Of a stretch of 64,000 nucleotides of DNA, positions 25,627 to 34,042 are shown piece by piece. The notes under the pieces are model-generated. The model was not told the origin of the DNA, did no database searches, and worked only from the letters and a program-made list of their open reading frames with translations. A program made the position numbers and the translations under genes. Source of the stretch: Rhodobacterales bacterium HKCCE2091 (lineage in GTDB: Bacteria; Pseudomonadota; Alphaproteobacteria; Rhodobacterales; Rhodobacteraceae); contig WVSL01000007.1 in NCBI GenBank assembly GCA_015689685.1, forward strand, positions 1 to 64,000. The letters run 5' to 3'. Each line of letters starts with the position of its first letter. Position 1 is the first letter of the stretch.

Positions 25627-25908
25627 ATGCACCTGTTCCGGCGCGACAACCGCGGGCGGACCGAGGCCACCAAGGTCATCTGGGCCCGCTACGAGATCCT
25701 GTATACCGCCGTCGACTTCGGCGCGGCGCTCTGTTTCATAACCGGGTCGATCCTGTTCTTCTCCGAGGACTTGCAGACCCCGGGAACCTGGCTGTTCCTC
25801 GTCGGGTCGATCCTGTTCGCGGCGAAGCCGACCATCCGGTTCGTCCGCGAAATCCACCTATACCGCATGGGCTATCTCGACGACCTGGCCAAGCGCGCCG
25901 ACCTCTGA
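25627..25908 (+). CDS. YrhK-domain small membrane protein between pheS and pheT
   Basis: The 93-residue protein starts one base after pheS. It has a polar N-terminus, two membrane helices (about residues 24-45 and 52-70: FGAALCFITGSILFF and WLFLVGSILFAAKP) and a tail FVREIHLYRMGYLDDL. This matches the YrhK-like domain (PF14145), of unknown function. Spacing of 1 and 10 bases to its neighbours makes cotranscription with PheRS certain in outline. Confidence 0.82.
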   Translation: MHLFRRDNRGRTEATKVIWARYEILYTAVDFGAALCFITGSILFFSEDLQTPGTWLFLVGSILFAAKPTIRFVREIHLYRMGYLDDLAKRADL

Positions 25909-25918
25909 GGCAAGACAC

Positions 25919-28327
25919 ATGAAATTCACCCTCTCCTGGCTCAAGGAACATCTCGACACCACGGCCTCGGTCGCGGAGATCGCCGAGACCCTCACCGACA
26001 TCGGGCTCGAGGTCGAGGAGGTCGTGGACCCGCTGGAAAAGCTGCGGCCCTTCACCATCGGCAAGGTGCAGTCCGCCGAGCCGCATCCCGATGCCGACCG
26101 GCTTCGCGTCTGCCAGGTGGAGACGAAGGACGGGCTTCAGCAGATCATCTGCGGCGCGCCGAATGCGCGGGCGGGGATCACCGTCGTCGTCGCGCATCCC
26201 GGCGTCTACGTCCCGGGCATCGACACGACCATCGGCGTCGGCAAGATCCGGGGCGTCGAGAGCCACGGGATGATGGCGTCCGAGCGCGAGCTGGAGCTGT
26301 CCGACGAACATACCGGCATCATCGAGCTGCCGTCCGGCGAGGTCGGCCAGAGCTTCGCTGACTGGCTCGCCGCGAACGAGCCCGCCCGCGTCGACCCGAT
26401 GATCGAAATCGCGATCACGCCGAACCGGCAGGACGCGCTCGGCGTCCACGGCATCGCGCGGGATCTGGCGGCGCGGGGCCTCGGCGTTCTTGTAGAACAA
26501 CCGGTAAAGCCGGTGCCGGGGGCCTTCCCTTCGCCGGTCGGCGTGACCATCGACGCGGATGCGATGAACAACGCGCCTCATTTCGCAGGCCGGGTGATCC
26601 GGGGCGTGAAGAACGGGCCGAGCCCCGAGTGGTTGCAGGCGCGGCTTAAGGCCATCGGCCTCCGCCCGATTTCCGCGCTCGTCGACGTGACGAACTTCTT
26701 CACCTACGACCGGAACCGCCCGCTGCACGTCTTCGACGTGGACAAGATGCAGGGCGACCTGCGGGTCCATCGGGCACAGGGCGGCGAGACGCTGCTGGCG
26801 CTCGACGACAAGACCTACACCTTCGCCGCGGGGCAGCTCGTGATCTCGGACGACAACGGCCCCGAGAGCCTTGCCGGCATCATGGGCGGCGAGGAAACCG
26901 GCTGCACGGAGGACACGACGACCGTGTTCCTCGAAAGCGCGTGGTGGGACCCGATCCGCACCGCCTACACCGGCCGCGACCTGAAGATAAATTCCGACGC
27001 GCGCTACCGGTTCGAACGCGGCGTTGACCCGGCCTACACCCTGCCGGGGCTGGAGGCCGCGACGCGGATGATCCTCGATCTCTGCGGTGGCGAGGCGTCC
27101 GAGGTCGTGGAAGCCGGCGCCCCGATCGACACCACGCGCAGCTTCCGGCTGGACACCGCGCGGGTGCAGAGCCTCGTCGGGATGACCATCCCGAAGGCGG
27201 AACAGGTGGGCTACCTGACCGCTCTCGGCTTCACGCCGTCGGGCGAGGGCGAAGTGCTGGAAGTCGGCGTGCCGTCCTGGCGGCTCGATGTCCACGGCGA
27301 GGCGGATCTTGTCGAAGAAGTCGCGCGGATGGCGTCGTTGACGAAGCTGGAGCCGAAGCCGCTCCGCCGCCCGTCCCCCGGCGTACCGAAGCCGGTGCTG
27401 ACCCCGATGCAGCTGCGCGAGCGCGCGGCGCGGCGGACGATGGCCGCGCTCGGCTACGTCGAATGCGTGACCTACAGCTTCATCGACCGCGCGTCGGCGG
27501 AGCTGTTCTCGGGCGGGACCGACGCGACCCGGCTGGAAAACCCGATCTCGTCGGAGATGAGCCACATGCGCCCGGCGCTCCTGCCCGGGCTGTTGCAGGC
27601 AGCGGCGCGGAACCAGGCGCGCGGGATCATGGACATGGCGCTGTTCGAGGTCGGCGCGGCGTTCCACGGTGGCGAGCCGGGGGAACAGCACCTGCTGGCC
27701 TCCGGCCTCCTGGTTGGCCAGTCCGAACCGCGCGGACCCCACGGCGGTCGGCGGCCGGTCGACGTGTTCGACGTGAAGGCCGACGCGGAGGCGGTGCTGG
27801 CCGCGATGGGCGCGCCTGCGAAGGTGCAGATCCTGCGCGGGGCGCGGGAATGGTGGCATCCGGGCCGTCACGGGATGATCTGTCTGGGCCCGAAGAAGGT
27901 GCTCGGCATCTTCGGCGAACTGCACCCGAATGTGCTGGCCGCGATGGACGTGAAGGGCCCGGCGATGGCCTTCACGCTCTGGCCCGCCGAGGTGCCGATG
28001 CCCCGGAACGCGGGCGCGAGCCGCGGGGCGCTGACCCTGAGCGACCTGCAGGCGGTGGAGCGCGACTTCGCCTTCGTCGTCGACGCGCAGGTCGAGGCGC
28101 TGGCGCTGGTGAACGCCGCGCAGGGCGCGGACAAGGCGCTGATCGAGGACGTGCGCGTGTTCGACGAGTTCGTCGGCGGCAGCCTCGGCGAGGGCCGCAA
28201 GTCGATCGCGCTGACGGTGCGGTTGCAGCCAGTCGAGAAGACCCTGACCGAGGAAGAAATCGAGGCGGTCGGCGCGAAGATCGTCGCAAAGGTGCAGCAG
28301 GCGACGGGCGGCACGCTGCGCGGGTAA
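25919..28327 (+). CDS. pheT: Phenylalanine-tRNA ligase beta subunit
   Basis: The 802-residue protein has all the usual modules in order. An N-terminal segment MKFTLSWLKEHLDTTASVAEI precedes the EMAP/tRNA-binding domain (CQVETKDGLQQIICGAPNA, about residues 65-85). The B3/B4 editing region follows (about 200-400, with ITPNRQDALGVHGIARDLAA). The B5 domain and the pseudo-catalytic core (YVECVTYSFIDRA ... NPISSEMSHMRPALLPG) lead to a C-terminal FDX-ACB domain that ends TGGTLRG. It partners PheS. A repeat element (copy C) follows the stop. Confidence 0.97.
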   Translation: MKFTLSWLKEHLDTTASVAEIAETLTDIGLEVEEVVDPLEKLRPFTIGKVQSAEPHPDADRLRVCQVETKDGLQQIICGAPNARAGITVVVAHPGVYVPGIDTTIGVGKIRGVESHGMMASERELELSDEHTGIIELPSGEVGQSFADWLAANEPARVDPMIEIAITPNRQDALGVHGIARDLAARGLGVLVEQPVKPVPGAFPSPVGVTIDADAMNNAPHFAGRVIRGVKNGPSPEWLQARLKAIGLRPISALVDVTNFFTYDRNRPLHVFDVDKMQGDLRVHRAQGGETLLALDDKTYTFAAGQLVISDDNGPESLAGIMGGEETGCTEDTTTVFLESAWWDPIRTAYTGRDLKINSDARYRFERGVDPAYTLPGLEAATRMILDLCGGEASEVVEAGAPIDTTRSFRLDTARVQSLVGMTIPKAEQVGYLTALGFTPSGEGEVLEVGVPSWRLDVHGEADLVEEVARMASLTKLEPKPLRRPSPGVPKPVLTPMQLRERAARRTMAALGYVECVTYSFIDRASAELFSGGTDATRLENPISSEMSHMRPALLPGLLQAAARNQARGIMDMALFEVGAAFHGGEPGEQHLLASGLLVGQSEPRGPHGGRRPVDVFDVKADAEAVLAAMGAPAKVQILRGAREWWHPGRHGMICLGPKKVLGIFGELHPNVLAAMDVKGPAMAFTLWPAEVPMPRNAGASRGALTLSDLQAVERDFAFVVDAQVEALALVNAAQGADKALIEDVRVFDEFVGGSLGEGRKSIALTVRLQPVEKTLTEEEIEAVGAKIVAKVQQATGGTLRG

Positions 28328-28353
28328 CGGGGAAGAACAACGGGCGGGCGGGC

Positions 28354-28400
28354 CTCCTCAGACCCCCCGTTCGGGGAACTATCGTCGGCCCGCGCTGCCG
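28354..28400 (+). repeat. Gene-3' repeat element, copy C (hairpin block only), after pheT
   Basis: CTCCTCAGACCCCCC and CGTTCGGGG, then ACTATCGTCGGCCCG, align with the first block of copies A and B: a TCAG, a C-run/G-run hairpin, then CATCxTCGGCCCG. The second GGGATATTT block is missing. Confidence 0.45.
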
Positions 28401-28417
28401 CTGACAGGAGGGTACCA

Positions 28418-28867
28418 ATGATGCTGAAAGTCTATCTGTCGGGCGAGATCCATACCGACTGGCGCGAGGAGATCATGGCCGGGGCGGCGGATCTCGACGT
28501 GGCGTTCTCCGGCCCCGTCACCGATCACGCGGCCAGCGACGATTGCGGCGTCGCGATCCTCGGTGCGGAGCCGGACAAGTTCTGGCACGACCACAAGGGC
28601 GCGAAGCTGAACGCGATCCGCACCCGCAAGGGGATCGAGGACGCGGACGTGGTCGTGGTGCGCTTCGGCGACAAGTACAAGCAGTGGAACACGGCCTTCG
28701 ACGCGGGCTATGCCGCGGCGCTCGGCAAGTCGCTGGTGATCCTGCACGGGCCCGACCACGCCCATGCACTGAAGGAAGTCGACGCCGCCGCGTTGGCCGT
28801 GGCCGAGGAGCCGCGGCAGGTCGTGGCCATCCTGCGATACGTCCTGACCGGTGGCTTGACCGGCTGA
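28418..28867 (+). CDS. YtoQ family protein
   Basis: The 149-residue protein matches the YtoQ family (TIGR03646): VYLSGEIHTDWREEI at the N-terminus, then FSGPVTDHAASDDCG, EPDKFWHDHKGAKLNAIRT and VVRFGDKYKQWNTAFDAGYAAALGK. The fold resembles nucleoside 2-deoxyribosyltransferase-like proteins, but the function is not established. CAGGAGGG precedes ATG 28418; a second ATG follows immediately and could also be used. Confidence 0.85.
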   Translation: MMLKVYLSGEIHTDWREEIMAGAADLDVAFSGPVTDHAASDDCGVAILGAEPDKFWHDHKGAKLNAIRTRKGIEDADVVVVRFGDKYKQWNTAFDAGYAAALGKSLVILHGPDHAHALKEVDAAALAVAEEPRQVVAILRYVLTGGLTG

Positions 28868-28915
28868 GAGGGCGCGTGTGACCCTTCCGCGGGGCGACGC
28901 GGGGGGGGAACGCGG

Positions 28916-29983
28916 ATGTGGCCGGATACGCGACTGACAACGCTTTTCGGGACCGAACACCCGATCGTGCAGGCCCCGATGCTCGGATCCTCCGGGCCGT
29001 TGATGGCGGCGGAGGTGTCCCGCGCCGGGGCGCTCGGGTCGGTTCCCTGTGGCGACCTTCCGGCAGATGAGGTCGAGGCGCGCTTCGACCGGCTGCGCCA
29101 GATGACGGACCGCCCGGTCAACCTGAACTTCTTCGTCCATCCCGGCGTCGAACCCACCCCGGTGCCCGCCGCACTGGCCGCCGCGCTGGAACCCTGGCGT
29201 GTGCGCTTCGGCCTCGACGCGCTGCCCGGCCGGACCGCAGCCGCGCCGGCGCCGTTCGGGCCGGAACGCGCGGCACTTGTCGTTCGGCTTCGGCCCGAGG
29301 TGGTCAGCTTCCACTTCAACCTGCCCGGTCCGGCGGAGATCGCGACACTGAAACGCGCGGGGATCGTCACGATGGCCTCGGCCCCCACGGTGGCGGATGC
29401 GATGCGGATCGCGGCGGCGGGGATCGACGTGGTGATCGCGCAGGGATGGGAGGCCGGGGGCCACCGCGGCGCGCCAGGGCGGAGCGCGCCGGGCGACGGC
29501 GTCGGGACCATCGCGCTGGTGCCGCAGATCGTGGACGCGGTCGACATCCCGGTGATCGCGGCCGGCGGCATCGCGGACGGGCGCGGCATCGCGGCAACGC
29601 TGACCCTCGGCGCGGCCGGTGTCCAGATCGGCACCGCCTTCCTGCGCTGCCCGGAATCCGAGATCGGGGATGACGCCCGCCAGCGCCTGGCCGACGCCAC
29701 CGATACCGACACCGCCTTCACCACGGCGTTCAGCGGCGGCACCGCGAGGGGCATCCGCAGCGCCTATTCCACCGACCTCGCCCGCCATGTCGACGAAATC
29801 CCGGGCTTTCCGGCGATGTACGACCTTTCGAACCCGCTCCGCGCCGCCGCGGCCACCGCGGGGGACGACGGAATGGCCTACCAGCTCTACGGGCAGGCCG
29901 CGGCGCTGGCGCGGGACGTGCCTGCCGGCGACCTCGTCGCCGCCCTCGTCCGGGAGACGCGGGCGCTGCTGCCGGTCGCCTGA
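28916..29983 (+). CDS. Nitronate monooxygenase (2-nitropropane dioxygenase family)
   Basis: The 355-residue TIM-barrel FMN enzyme has the N-terminal PIVQAPMLGSSGPLMAAEVSRAG, QGWEAGGHRG around the substrate-binding His, and the FMN phosphate site VIAAGGIADGRGIAATLTLGAAGVQIGTAFL. It oxidises propionate-3-nitronate or similar nitro compounds, a detoxification role in this family. It is preceded by a G-rich ribosome-binding stretch. Its stop lies one base from the stop of the convergent GST gene. Confidence 0.9.
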   Translation: MWPDTRLTTLFGTEHPIVQAPMLGSSGPLMAAEVSRAGALGSVPCGDLPADEVEARFDRLRQMTDRPVNLNFFVHPGVEPTPVPAALAAALEPWRVRFGLDALPGRTAAAPAPFGPERAALVVRLRPEVVSFHFNLPGPAEIATLKRAGIVTMASAPTVADAMRIAAAGIDVVIAQGWEAGGHRGAPGRSAPGDGVGTIALVPQIVDAVDIPVIAAGGIADGRGIAATLTLGAAGVQIGTAFLRCPESEIGDDARQRLADATDTDTAFTTAFSGGTARGIRSAYSTDLARHVDEIPGFPAMYDLSNPLRAAAATAGDDGMAYQLYGQAAALARDVPAGDLVAALVRETRALLPVA

Positions 29984-29984
29984 T

Positions 29985-30686
29985 TCAGCCCTCGCGCGGC
30001 GGGATGTTCTTCGCCCGATCCACGGCAGGGCGGGCATAGAACCGGTCGAGATAGGGCTGAAGGCGCTCGAATTCACTCCAGCCCACGAGATCCCGCGCGC
30101 CGTAGAAATCGAGCGCGTTCAGCCACGGCGCGAGCGCGATGTCGGCGATGGAATAGTCTCCGGCGATCCAGTCCCGCCCGTCGAGCTGGCCGTTGACGAC
30201 GTTCAACAGCCGCCGGGCCTCGGCCACGTAGCGGTCGCGCGGGATCGGGTCCTCGATCTCGGCCCCGCCGAACTTCACGAAGAACCCGAGCTGGCCCAAC
30301 ATCGGGCCGACGCCGCCCATCTGGAACATCAGCCACTGGATGACATGGGCGCGCTCGGCCGGGGTCGATCCGATCAGCTTCCCCGCCTTCTCGGCGAGGT
30401 AGATCAGGATCGCACCGGATTCGAACAGGCCGATCGGCTCGCCGCCGGGGCCGTCCGGGTCGATGATAGCGGGGATCTTGTTGTTGGGGTTCAGGCTCAG
30501 GAATTCGGGGCTGCGGACATACTCGTCGCCGAGCGGCACGCGGTGTGGTTCGTAGGGTAGGCCCAGTTCCTCGAGCGCGGTCGAAACCTTTACCCCGTTC
30601 GGGGTCGGAAAGGAGTAGAGTTGGATCACACCCGGGTCGGCGGGCGGCCATCGGCGCGTGATCGGGAATCGGCTCAGATCGGCCAT
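29985..30686 (-). CDS. Nu-class glutathione transferase (YghU/YfcG-like)
   Basis: The 233-residue protein has a thioredoxin-fold N-terminal domain with [22 protein letters not shown]. The TPNG pattern is the signature of the nu-class, which uses Thr/Asn rather than a catalytic Tyr/Ser/Cys to handle two glutathiones. [13 protein letters not shown] and [13 protein letters not shown] follow, then an all-helical C-terminal domain. Such enzymes have disulfide-bond reductase and peroxidase activity. It is convergent with the nitronate monooxygenase with a 1-base gap, and divergent from mscL. Confidence 0.9.
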   Translation of the reverse strand: MADLSRFPITRRWPPADPGVIQLYSFPTPNGVKVSTALEELGLPYEPHRVPLGDEYVRSPEFLSLNPNNKIPAIIDPDGPGGEPIGLFESGAILIYLAEKAGKLIGSTPAERAHVIQWLMFQMGGVGPMLGQLGFFVKFGGAEIEDPIPRDRYVAEARRLLNVVNGQLDGRDWIAGDYSIADIALAPWLNALDFYGARDLVGWSEFERLQPYLDRFYARPAVDRAKNIPPREG

Positions 30687-30840
30687 CGGGACGTCTCCGC
30701 TTTCGGGTTACAGTCGCGAGTTGGTTGTTTTTTCCCCCTATCTCCAGTGCGGGCGTGACCGTATGAGTGCACGCCCGATGTGCACAGACGCACGCAGGGC
30801 CAAGAGACATGAAGTGGACCAGGACAGGAAGACCAGCCCC

Positions 30841-31266
30841 ATGATTCAGGAATTCAAGGACTTCATCGCCAAGGGCAATGTCATGGACATGGCCGTGGGC
30901 ATCATCATCGGCGCCGCGTTCACCGCGATCGTGACGTCGCTCGTCGGTGATCTCATCAACCCGATCATCGGCCTCATGACCGGCGGCATCGACTTCTCGG
31001 GATGGTTCTACATCCTCGGCGACGGCGAGTGCGCATCGGTCGCCGCGTGCCAGGAAGCCGGGATCGCGGTGTTCGCGATCGGCAACTTCCTGATGGCCGT
31101 CATCAACTTCCTCATCATCGCGTTCGTCGTGTTCATGCTGGTGAAGATGGTGAACCGCGTGAAGTCGATGGCCGAAAAGCCCGACGACGTGGCACCCGAG
31201 GTCGACACCGGCCCGTCCGAGATCGACCTGCTCGTCGAGATCCGCGACGCCCTCAAGGCACGCTGA
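30841..31266 (+). CDS. mscL: Large-conductance mechanosensitive channel MscL
   Basis: The 141-residue protein shows the MscL pattern [40 protein letters not shown] (amphipathic helix and TM1), a periplasmic loop, TM2 [28 protein letters not shown], and a C-terminal helix bundle [13 protein letters not shown]. The loop has a cysteine pair ([13 protein letters not shown]) that could form a periplasmic disulfide. It opens at near-lytic membrane tension. ATG 30841 was chosen to match the family; longer in-frame starts overlap the upstream promoter region. A strong terminator follows. Confidence 0.95.
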   Translation: MIQEFKDFIAKGNVMDMAVGIIIGAAFTAIVTSLVGDLINPIIGLMTGGIDFSGWFYILGDGECASVAACQEAGIAVFAIGNFLMAVINFLIIAFVVFMLVKMVNRVKSMAEKPDDVAPEVDTGPSEIDLLVEIRDALKAR

Positions 31267-31277
31267 GACCTGCCCGA

Positions 31278-31312
31278 AAGACCCGCCCGAACCCGGCGGG
31301 TCTTTCCCTTTT
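31278..31312 (+). terminator. Rho-independent terminator of mscL
   Basis: A perfect 10-bp stem AAGACCCGCC / GGCGGGTCTT (31278-31287, 31295-31304) with a 7-base loop is followed by TCCCTTTT, starting 11 bases after the stop. Confidence 0.8.
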
Positions 31313-31359
31313 CCGCCCCCCGGCGCTACCCTCCGCCCGACCGCAAGGAGGACTGCGCG

Positions 31360-31911
31360 ATGGCGGCGACACCCCCTGTCTGCGATTTCGGATGGAAGGC
31401 CCCTGCCTTCAGGCTGCGTGCCACGGACGGGCGCGAGGTGTCCCTGTCGGAGGTGATGGGCCCGCGCGGCGTGGTGGTCGCATTCATCTGCAACCACTGC
31501 CCCTACGTTCTCGCGGTGCTCGACCGTATCATCCGCGATGCCCGCGACCTCGCGGAGCACGGGATCGGCTTCGCCGCGATCTGTTCCAACGACGCCGCGC
31601 GCTATCCCGCGGACGGGTTCGCCGGGATGGTCGAGATGGCGGAGACCCGCGGCTTTCCGTTCCCCTACCTTCACGACGCGGACCAGTCCGTCGCTCGAGC
31701 CTGGGGGGCTGCCTGCACGCCGGATTTCTTCGGCCTGAACGCGGACGGGGCCCTGCAATACCGCGGCCGTCTGGATGCGAGTCGCGGCCAGCCCGGCCCG
31801 GCAGACCTGCGCCGCGATCTCTACGAGGCGATGGTGCAGGTGGCCGAAACCGGCCGCGGCCCGGCGGAGCAGGTGCCGTCGATGGGGTGCTCGATCAAGT
31901 GGGCGGCGTAG
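31360..31911 (+). CDS. Thioredoxin-fold redox protein with CNHCPY motif
   Basis: The 183-residue protein is an AhpC/TSA-like thioredoxin-fold protein without signal peptide. The redox site is VAFICNHCPYVLAV near residues 42-55, a CxxC form seen in the PRX-like thioredoxin family. ICSNDAARYPADGFAGM, the cis-Pro region ACTPDFFGLNADG, and a C-terminal PSMGCSIKW with another conserved Cys follow. The partner and substrate are not known. AAGGAGGA lies upstream of ATG 31360. It is convergent with ald, 16 bases apart. Confidence 0.85.
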   Translation: MAATPPVCDFGWKAPAFRLRATDGREVSLSEVMGPRGVVVAFICNHCPYVLAVLDRIIRDARDLAEHGIGFAAICSNDAARYPADGFAGMVEMAETRGFPFPYLHDADQSVARAWGAACTPDFFGLNADGALQYRGRLDASRGQPGPADLRRDLYEAMVQVAETGRGPAEQVPSMGCSIKWAA

Positions 31912-31927
31912 ACGCGGCCGCCCGCAG

Positions 31928-33043
31928 TCACGACTTCAGCGCCAGACCCGGCGACAGCACGTCGATGCCGAGCGCGCGGCCCACGGCGTAGTTCGTCAGC
32001 CGCCCGGCATGGGTGTTGAGCCCCGCCAGCAGCCCTTCGTCCTCCGACAGCGCCTGTTTCCAACCCTTGTCGGCCAGTGCCAGCATGTACGGCATGGTGG
32101 CGTTGCCGAGCGCGATGGTGGAGGTGCGGGCGACGGCGCCGGGCATGTTGGCGACGCAGTAATGCATGATCCCGTCGACCTCGTAGACCGGGTCCTCGTG
32201 GGTGGTGGGCTTCGAGGTCTCGAAACAGCCGCCCTGGTCGATGGCCACGTCGACGATGGCCGCGCCGGGCTTCATCGTCGACAGCTGCGCCCGCGTGACG
32301 AGCTTCGGCGCCGCGGCGCCGGGGATCAGCACCGCGCCGATCACCATGTCCGCCGTGGCGACGAGCTCGGCGGTGTTGCCGGCGCTGGCATAGCGGGTGC
32401 GGAACACGCCGCCGAACACGTCGTCGAGGTAGCGCAGCCGCGGCAGCGACCGGTCGAGCACGGTGACATCCGCCCCCATCCCGGCCGCGACCCGCGCGGC
32501 ATGGGTGCCGACGACGCCGCCCCCGATCACCACCACCTGCGCCGGCCCGACGCCGGGCACGCCGCCCATCAGCACGCCGCGTCCGCCATTCGCCTTCTGC
32601 AGGGTCCACGCGCCCATCTGCGGCGCCAGCTTGCCCGCGACTTCGGACATGGGCGCGAGCAGCGGCAGCGCGTTGCCCTCGATGACGGTCTCGTAGGCGA
32701 TGGCGGTCACGCCCGAGGACAGCAGGTCGCGGGTCTGGTCCGGATCGGGCGCGAGGTGGAGGTAGGTGAACAGCACCTGCCCCTCGCGCAGACGGGCGCG
32801 CTCGACCGCCTGCGGCTCCTTCACCTTCACGATCATCTCCGCGGTCTCGAAGACCTCCTCCGCAGTTGCGGCGATGGTGGCGCCCGCGGCCTCGTAATCC
32901 GCATCGGGGAAACCGGCCCCGGCCCCCGCGCCGCGTTCCATCAGCACCGAATGCCCGTGCGCGACCGCCTCGGCGGCTGCGGCTGGGGTGATGCCGACGC
33001 GGAATTCCTGCGGCTTGATCTCTTTCGGGCAGCCGATAAGCAT
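31928..33043 (-). CDS. ald: Alanine dehydrogenase
   Basis: The 371-residue protein has the expected length and motifs. The N-terminal domain starts [20 protein letters not shown]. The VKVKEPQ substrate region and FTYLHLAPD with the catalytic His follow. The NAD-binding site is [28 protein letters not shown], and [16 protein letters not shown] lies near the C-terminus. It deaminates L-alanine to pyruvate and ammonium with NAD. The start at 33043 avoids an extension into the divergent regulator region. The adjacent divergent Lrp-type gene is its likely regulator. Confidence 0.95.
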   Translation of the reverse strand: MLIGCPKEIKPQEFRVGITPAAAAEAVAHGHSVLMERGAGAGAGFPDADYEAAGATIAATAEEVFETAEMIVKVKEPQAVERARLREGQVLFTYLHLAPDPDQTRDLLSSGVTAIAYETVIEGNALPLLAPMSEVAGKLAPQMGAWTLQKANGGRGVLMGGVPGVGPAQVVVIGGGVVGTHAARVAAGMGADVTVLDRSLPRLRYLDDVFGGVFRTRYASAGNTAELVATADMVIGAVLIPGAAAPKLVTRAQLSTMKPGAAIVDVAIDQGGCFETSKPTTHEDPVYEVDGIMHYCVANMPGAVARTSTIALGNATMPYMLALADKGWKQALSEDEGLLAGLNTHAGRLTNYAVGRALGIDVLSPGLALKS

Positions 33044-33131
33044 GGCGGGTCTCCTCTCCGTCTCCGGCCCGAGCCTAGCCGATTCCCGCCGGTGAACGGT
33101 TGATTTCCCGGCCCGCGTACCGCCCCCAAGA

Positions 33132-33146
33132 CGCAAAATGCTTGCG
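33132..33146. promoter_or_regulatory. Candidate Lrp/AsnC-family operator between ald and its regulator
   Basis: CGCAA-AATGC-TTGCG is a 15-bp inverted repeat with 5-bp arms. This is the length and layout of Lrp/AsnC operators. It lies 89 bases upstream of ald and 31 bases upstream of the regulator start, so it could serve both. Confidence 0.5.
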
Positions 33147-33176
33147 CCGACCGGTCAGATCGCGGAATCCCTTTGC

Positions 33177-33641
33177 ATGGACACTTCGCTCGACGAGACC
33201 GACCGCCGCCTTCTCCGCCTGCTGCAACGGGACGGCCGCCTGACCAACGCGGAACTGTCGGAGGCGGTGAACCTCTCGCCCTCGGCCTGTCACCGGCGGG
33301 TGCAGCGGCTGGAAACCTCGGGCGTCATCGCGGGCCATGTCGCGCTGCTCGATCCGCGCGCGGTCGGGCGGACCACCACCGTCTTCGTCGAGATCGGCCT
33401 GTCCGGCCAGGCCGACGAACTGCTCGACGCGTTCGAGCGGGCCGTTGCCCGGATCCCCGACGTGCTGGAGTGTCACCTGATGGCCGGGTCCGCCGATTAC
33501 CTGCTGAAGGTCGCGGCCCGCGACGCGGAGGATTTCGCGGCGATCCACCGCCAGAAACTCGCCCGCCTTCCTGGCGTGGTGCGGATGCAGTCGAGCTTCT
33601 CGCTCAAGACCGTGACCCGTACGACGGCCCTGCCGCTCTAG
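33177..33641 (+). CDS. Lrp/AsnC family transcriptional regulator, likely of ald
   Basis: The 154-residue protein has an N-terminal helix-turn-helix (LDETDRRLLRLLQRDGRLTNAELSEAVNLSPSACHRRVQRLE, residues 5-46) and a C-terminal RAM domain (VFVEIGLSGQ ... ECHLMAGSADYLLKVAARDAEDF). Members bind amino acids and control catabolic genes. Divergence from ald with a shared palindrome suggests alanine-responsive activation, as for AldR/PutR-type regulators; this is inference. ATG 33177 was chosen so that the HTH is at the usual distance. An in-frame ATG at 33138 lies inside the operator. Confidence 0.9.
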   Translation: MDTSLDETDRRLLRLLQRDGRLTNAELSEAVNLSPSACHRRVQRLETSGVIAGHVALLDPRAVGRTTTVFVEIGLSGQADELLDAFERAVARIPDVLECHLMAGSADYLLKVAARDAEDFAAIHRQKLARLPGVVRMQSSFSLKTVTRTTALPL

Positions 33642-33649
33642 CGGTTCTT

Positions 33650-33703
33650 CATCCCCGAAATATTCCCGGGGGGAGGCCGACAGGCCGGGGGGCAGCGCCC
33701 CCC
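33650..33703 (-). repeat. Gene-3' repeat element, copy D, after azlD on the minus strand
   Basis: Read from azlD, a perfect 7-bp hairpin GGGGGGC-GCT-GCCCCCC (33687-33703) is followed by GGCCTCC, CCCCGGGAATATTT and CGGGGATGA. This is the same order and wording as the mscS element (hairpin, GCCTCC, GGGxATATTT, CGGG, ATGA). It separates convergent lrp and azlD. Confidence 0.55.
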
Positions 33704-33709
33704 TCCGTC

Positions 33710-34042
33710 CTATCCGACCAGCGCAAGCCCGGCATAAAGCACGACAAGGCCGACGGCGATGGCGGCCACGGGCGCCTTAGTCAGGTATCCCACCACCAGC
33801 GCCGAGGCCGCCGCCGCCAGCCGCGCCGGGTCGGGCTGGCCGCCGGTCGCCTGCGGCCACAGGACCAGCGGCGTGATCAGGGCCGGCAGGATGGTGACGG
33901 CGGTGTAGCGCAGGTGCCGAAGGACCCATTCCGGCAGTTCCCGGTCACCGAGCAGGCCAAGGAACGAGAACCGGATCAGGTAGGTGCCGACGCCGAGCGC
34001 CGCGATGATCACCCAGATCAGCCAGTCGGACATCGCGATCAT
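33710..34042 (-). CDS. azlD: Branched-chain amino acid exporter small subunit AzlD
   Basis: The 110-residue hydrophobic protein has four membrane segments and the AzlD pattern WVIIAALGVGTYLIRFSFLGLLGDRELP, then LRYTAVTILPALITPLVLW. It works with AzlC in export of branched-chain amino acids or analogues. The ATG at 34042 overlaps the azlC stop (ATGA); a second ATG at 34033 would give the same protein minus three residues. Confidence 0.9.
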   Translation of the reverse strand: MIAMSDWLIWVIIAALGVGTYLIRFSFLGLLGDRELPEWVLRHLRYTAVTILPALITPLVLWPQATGGQPDPARLAAAASALVVGYLTKAPVAAIAVGLVVLYAGLALVG

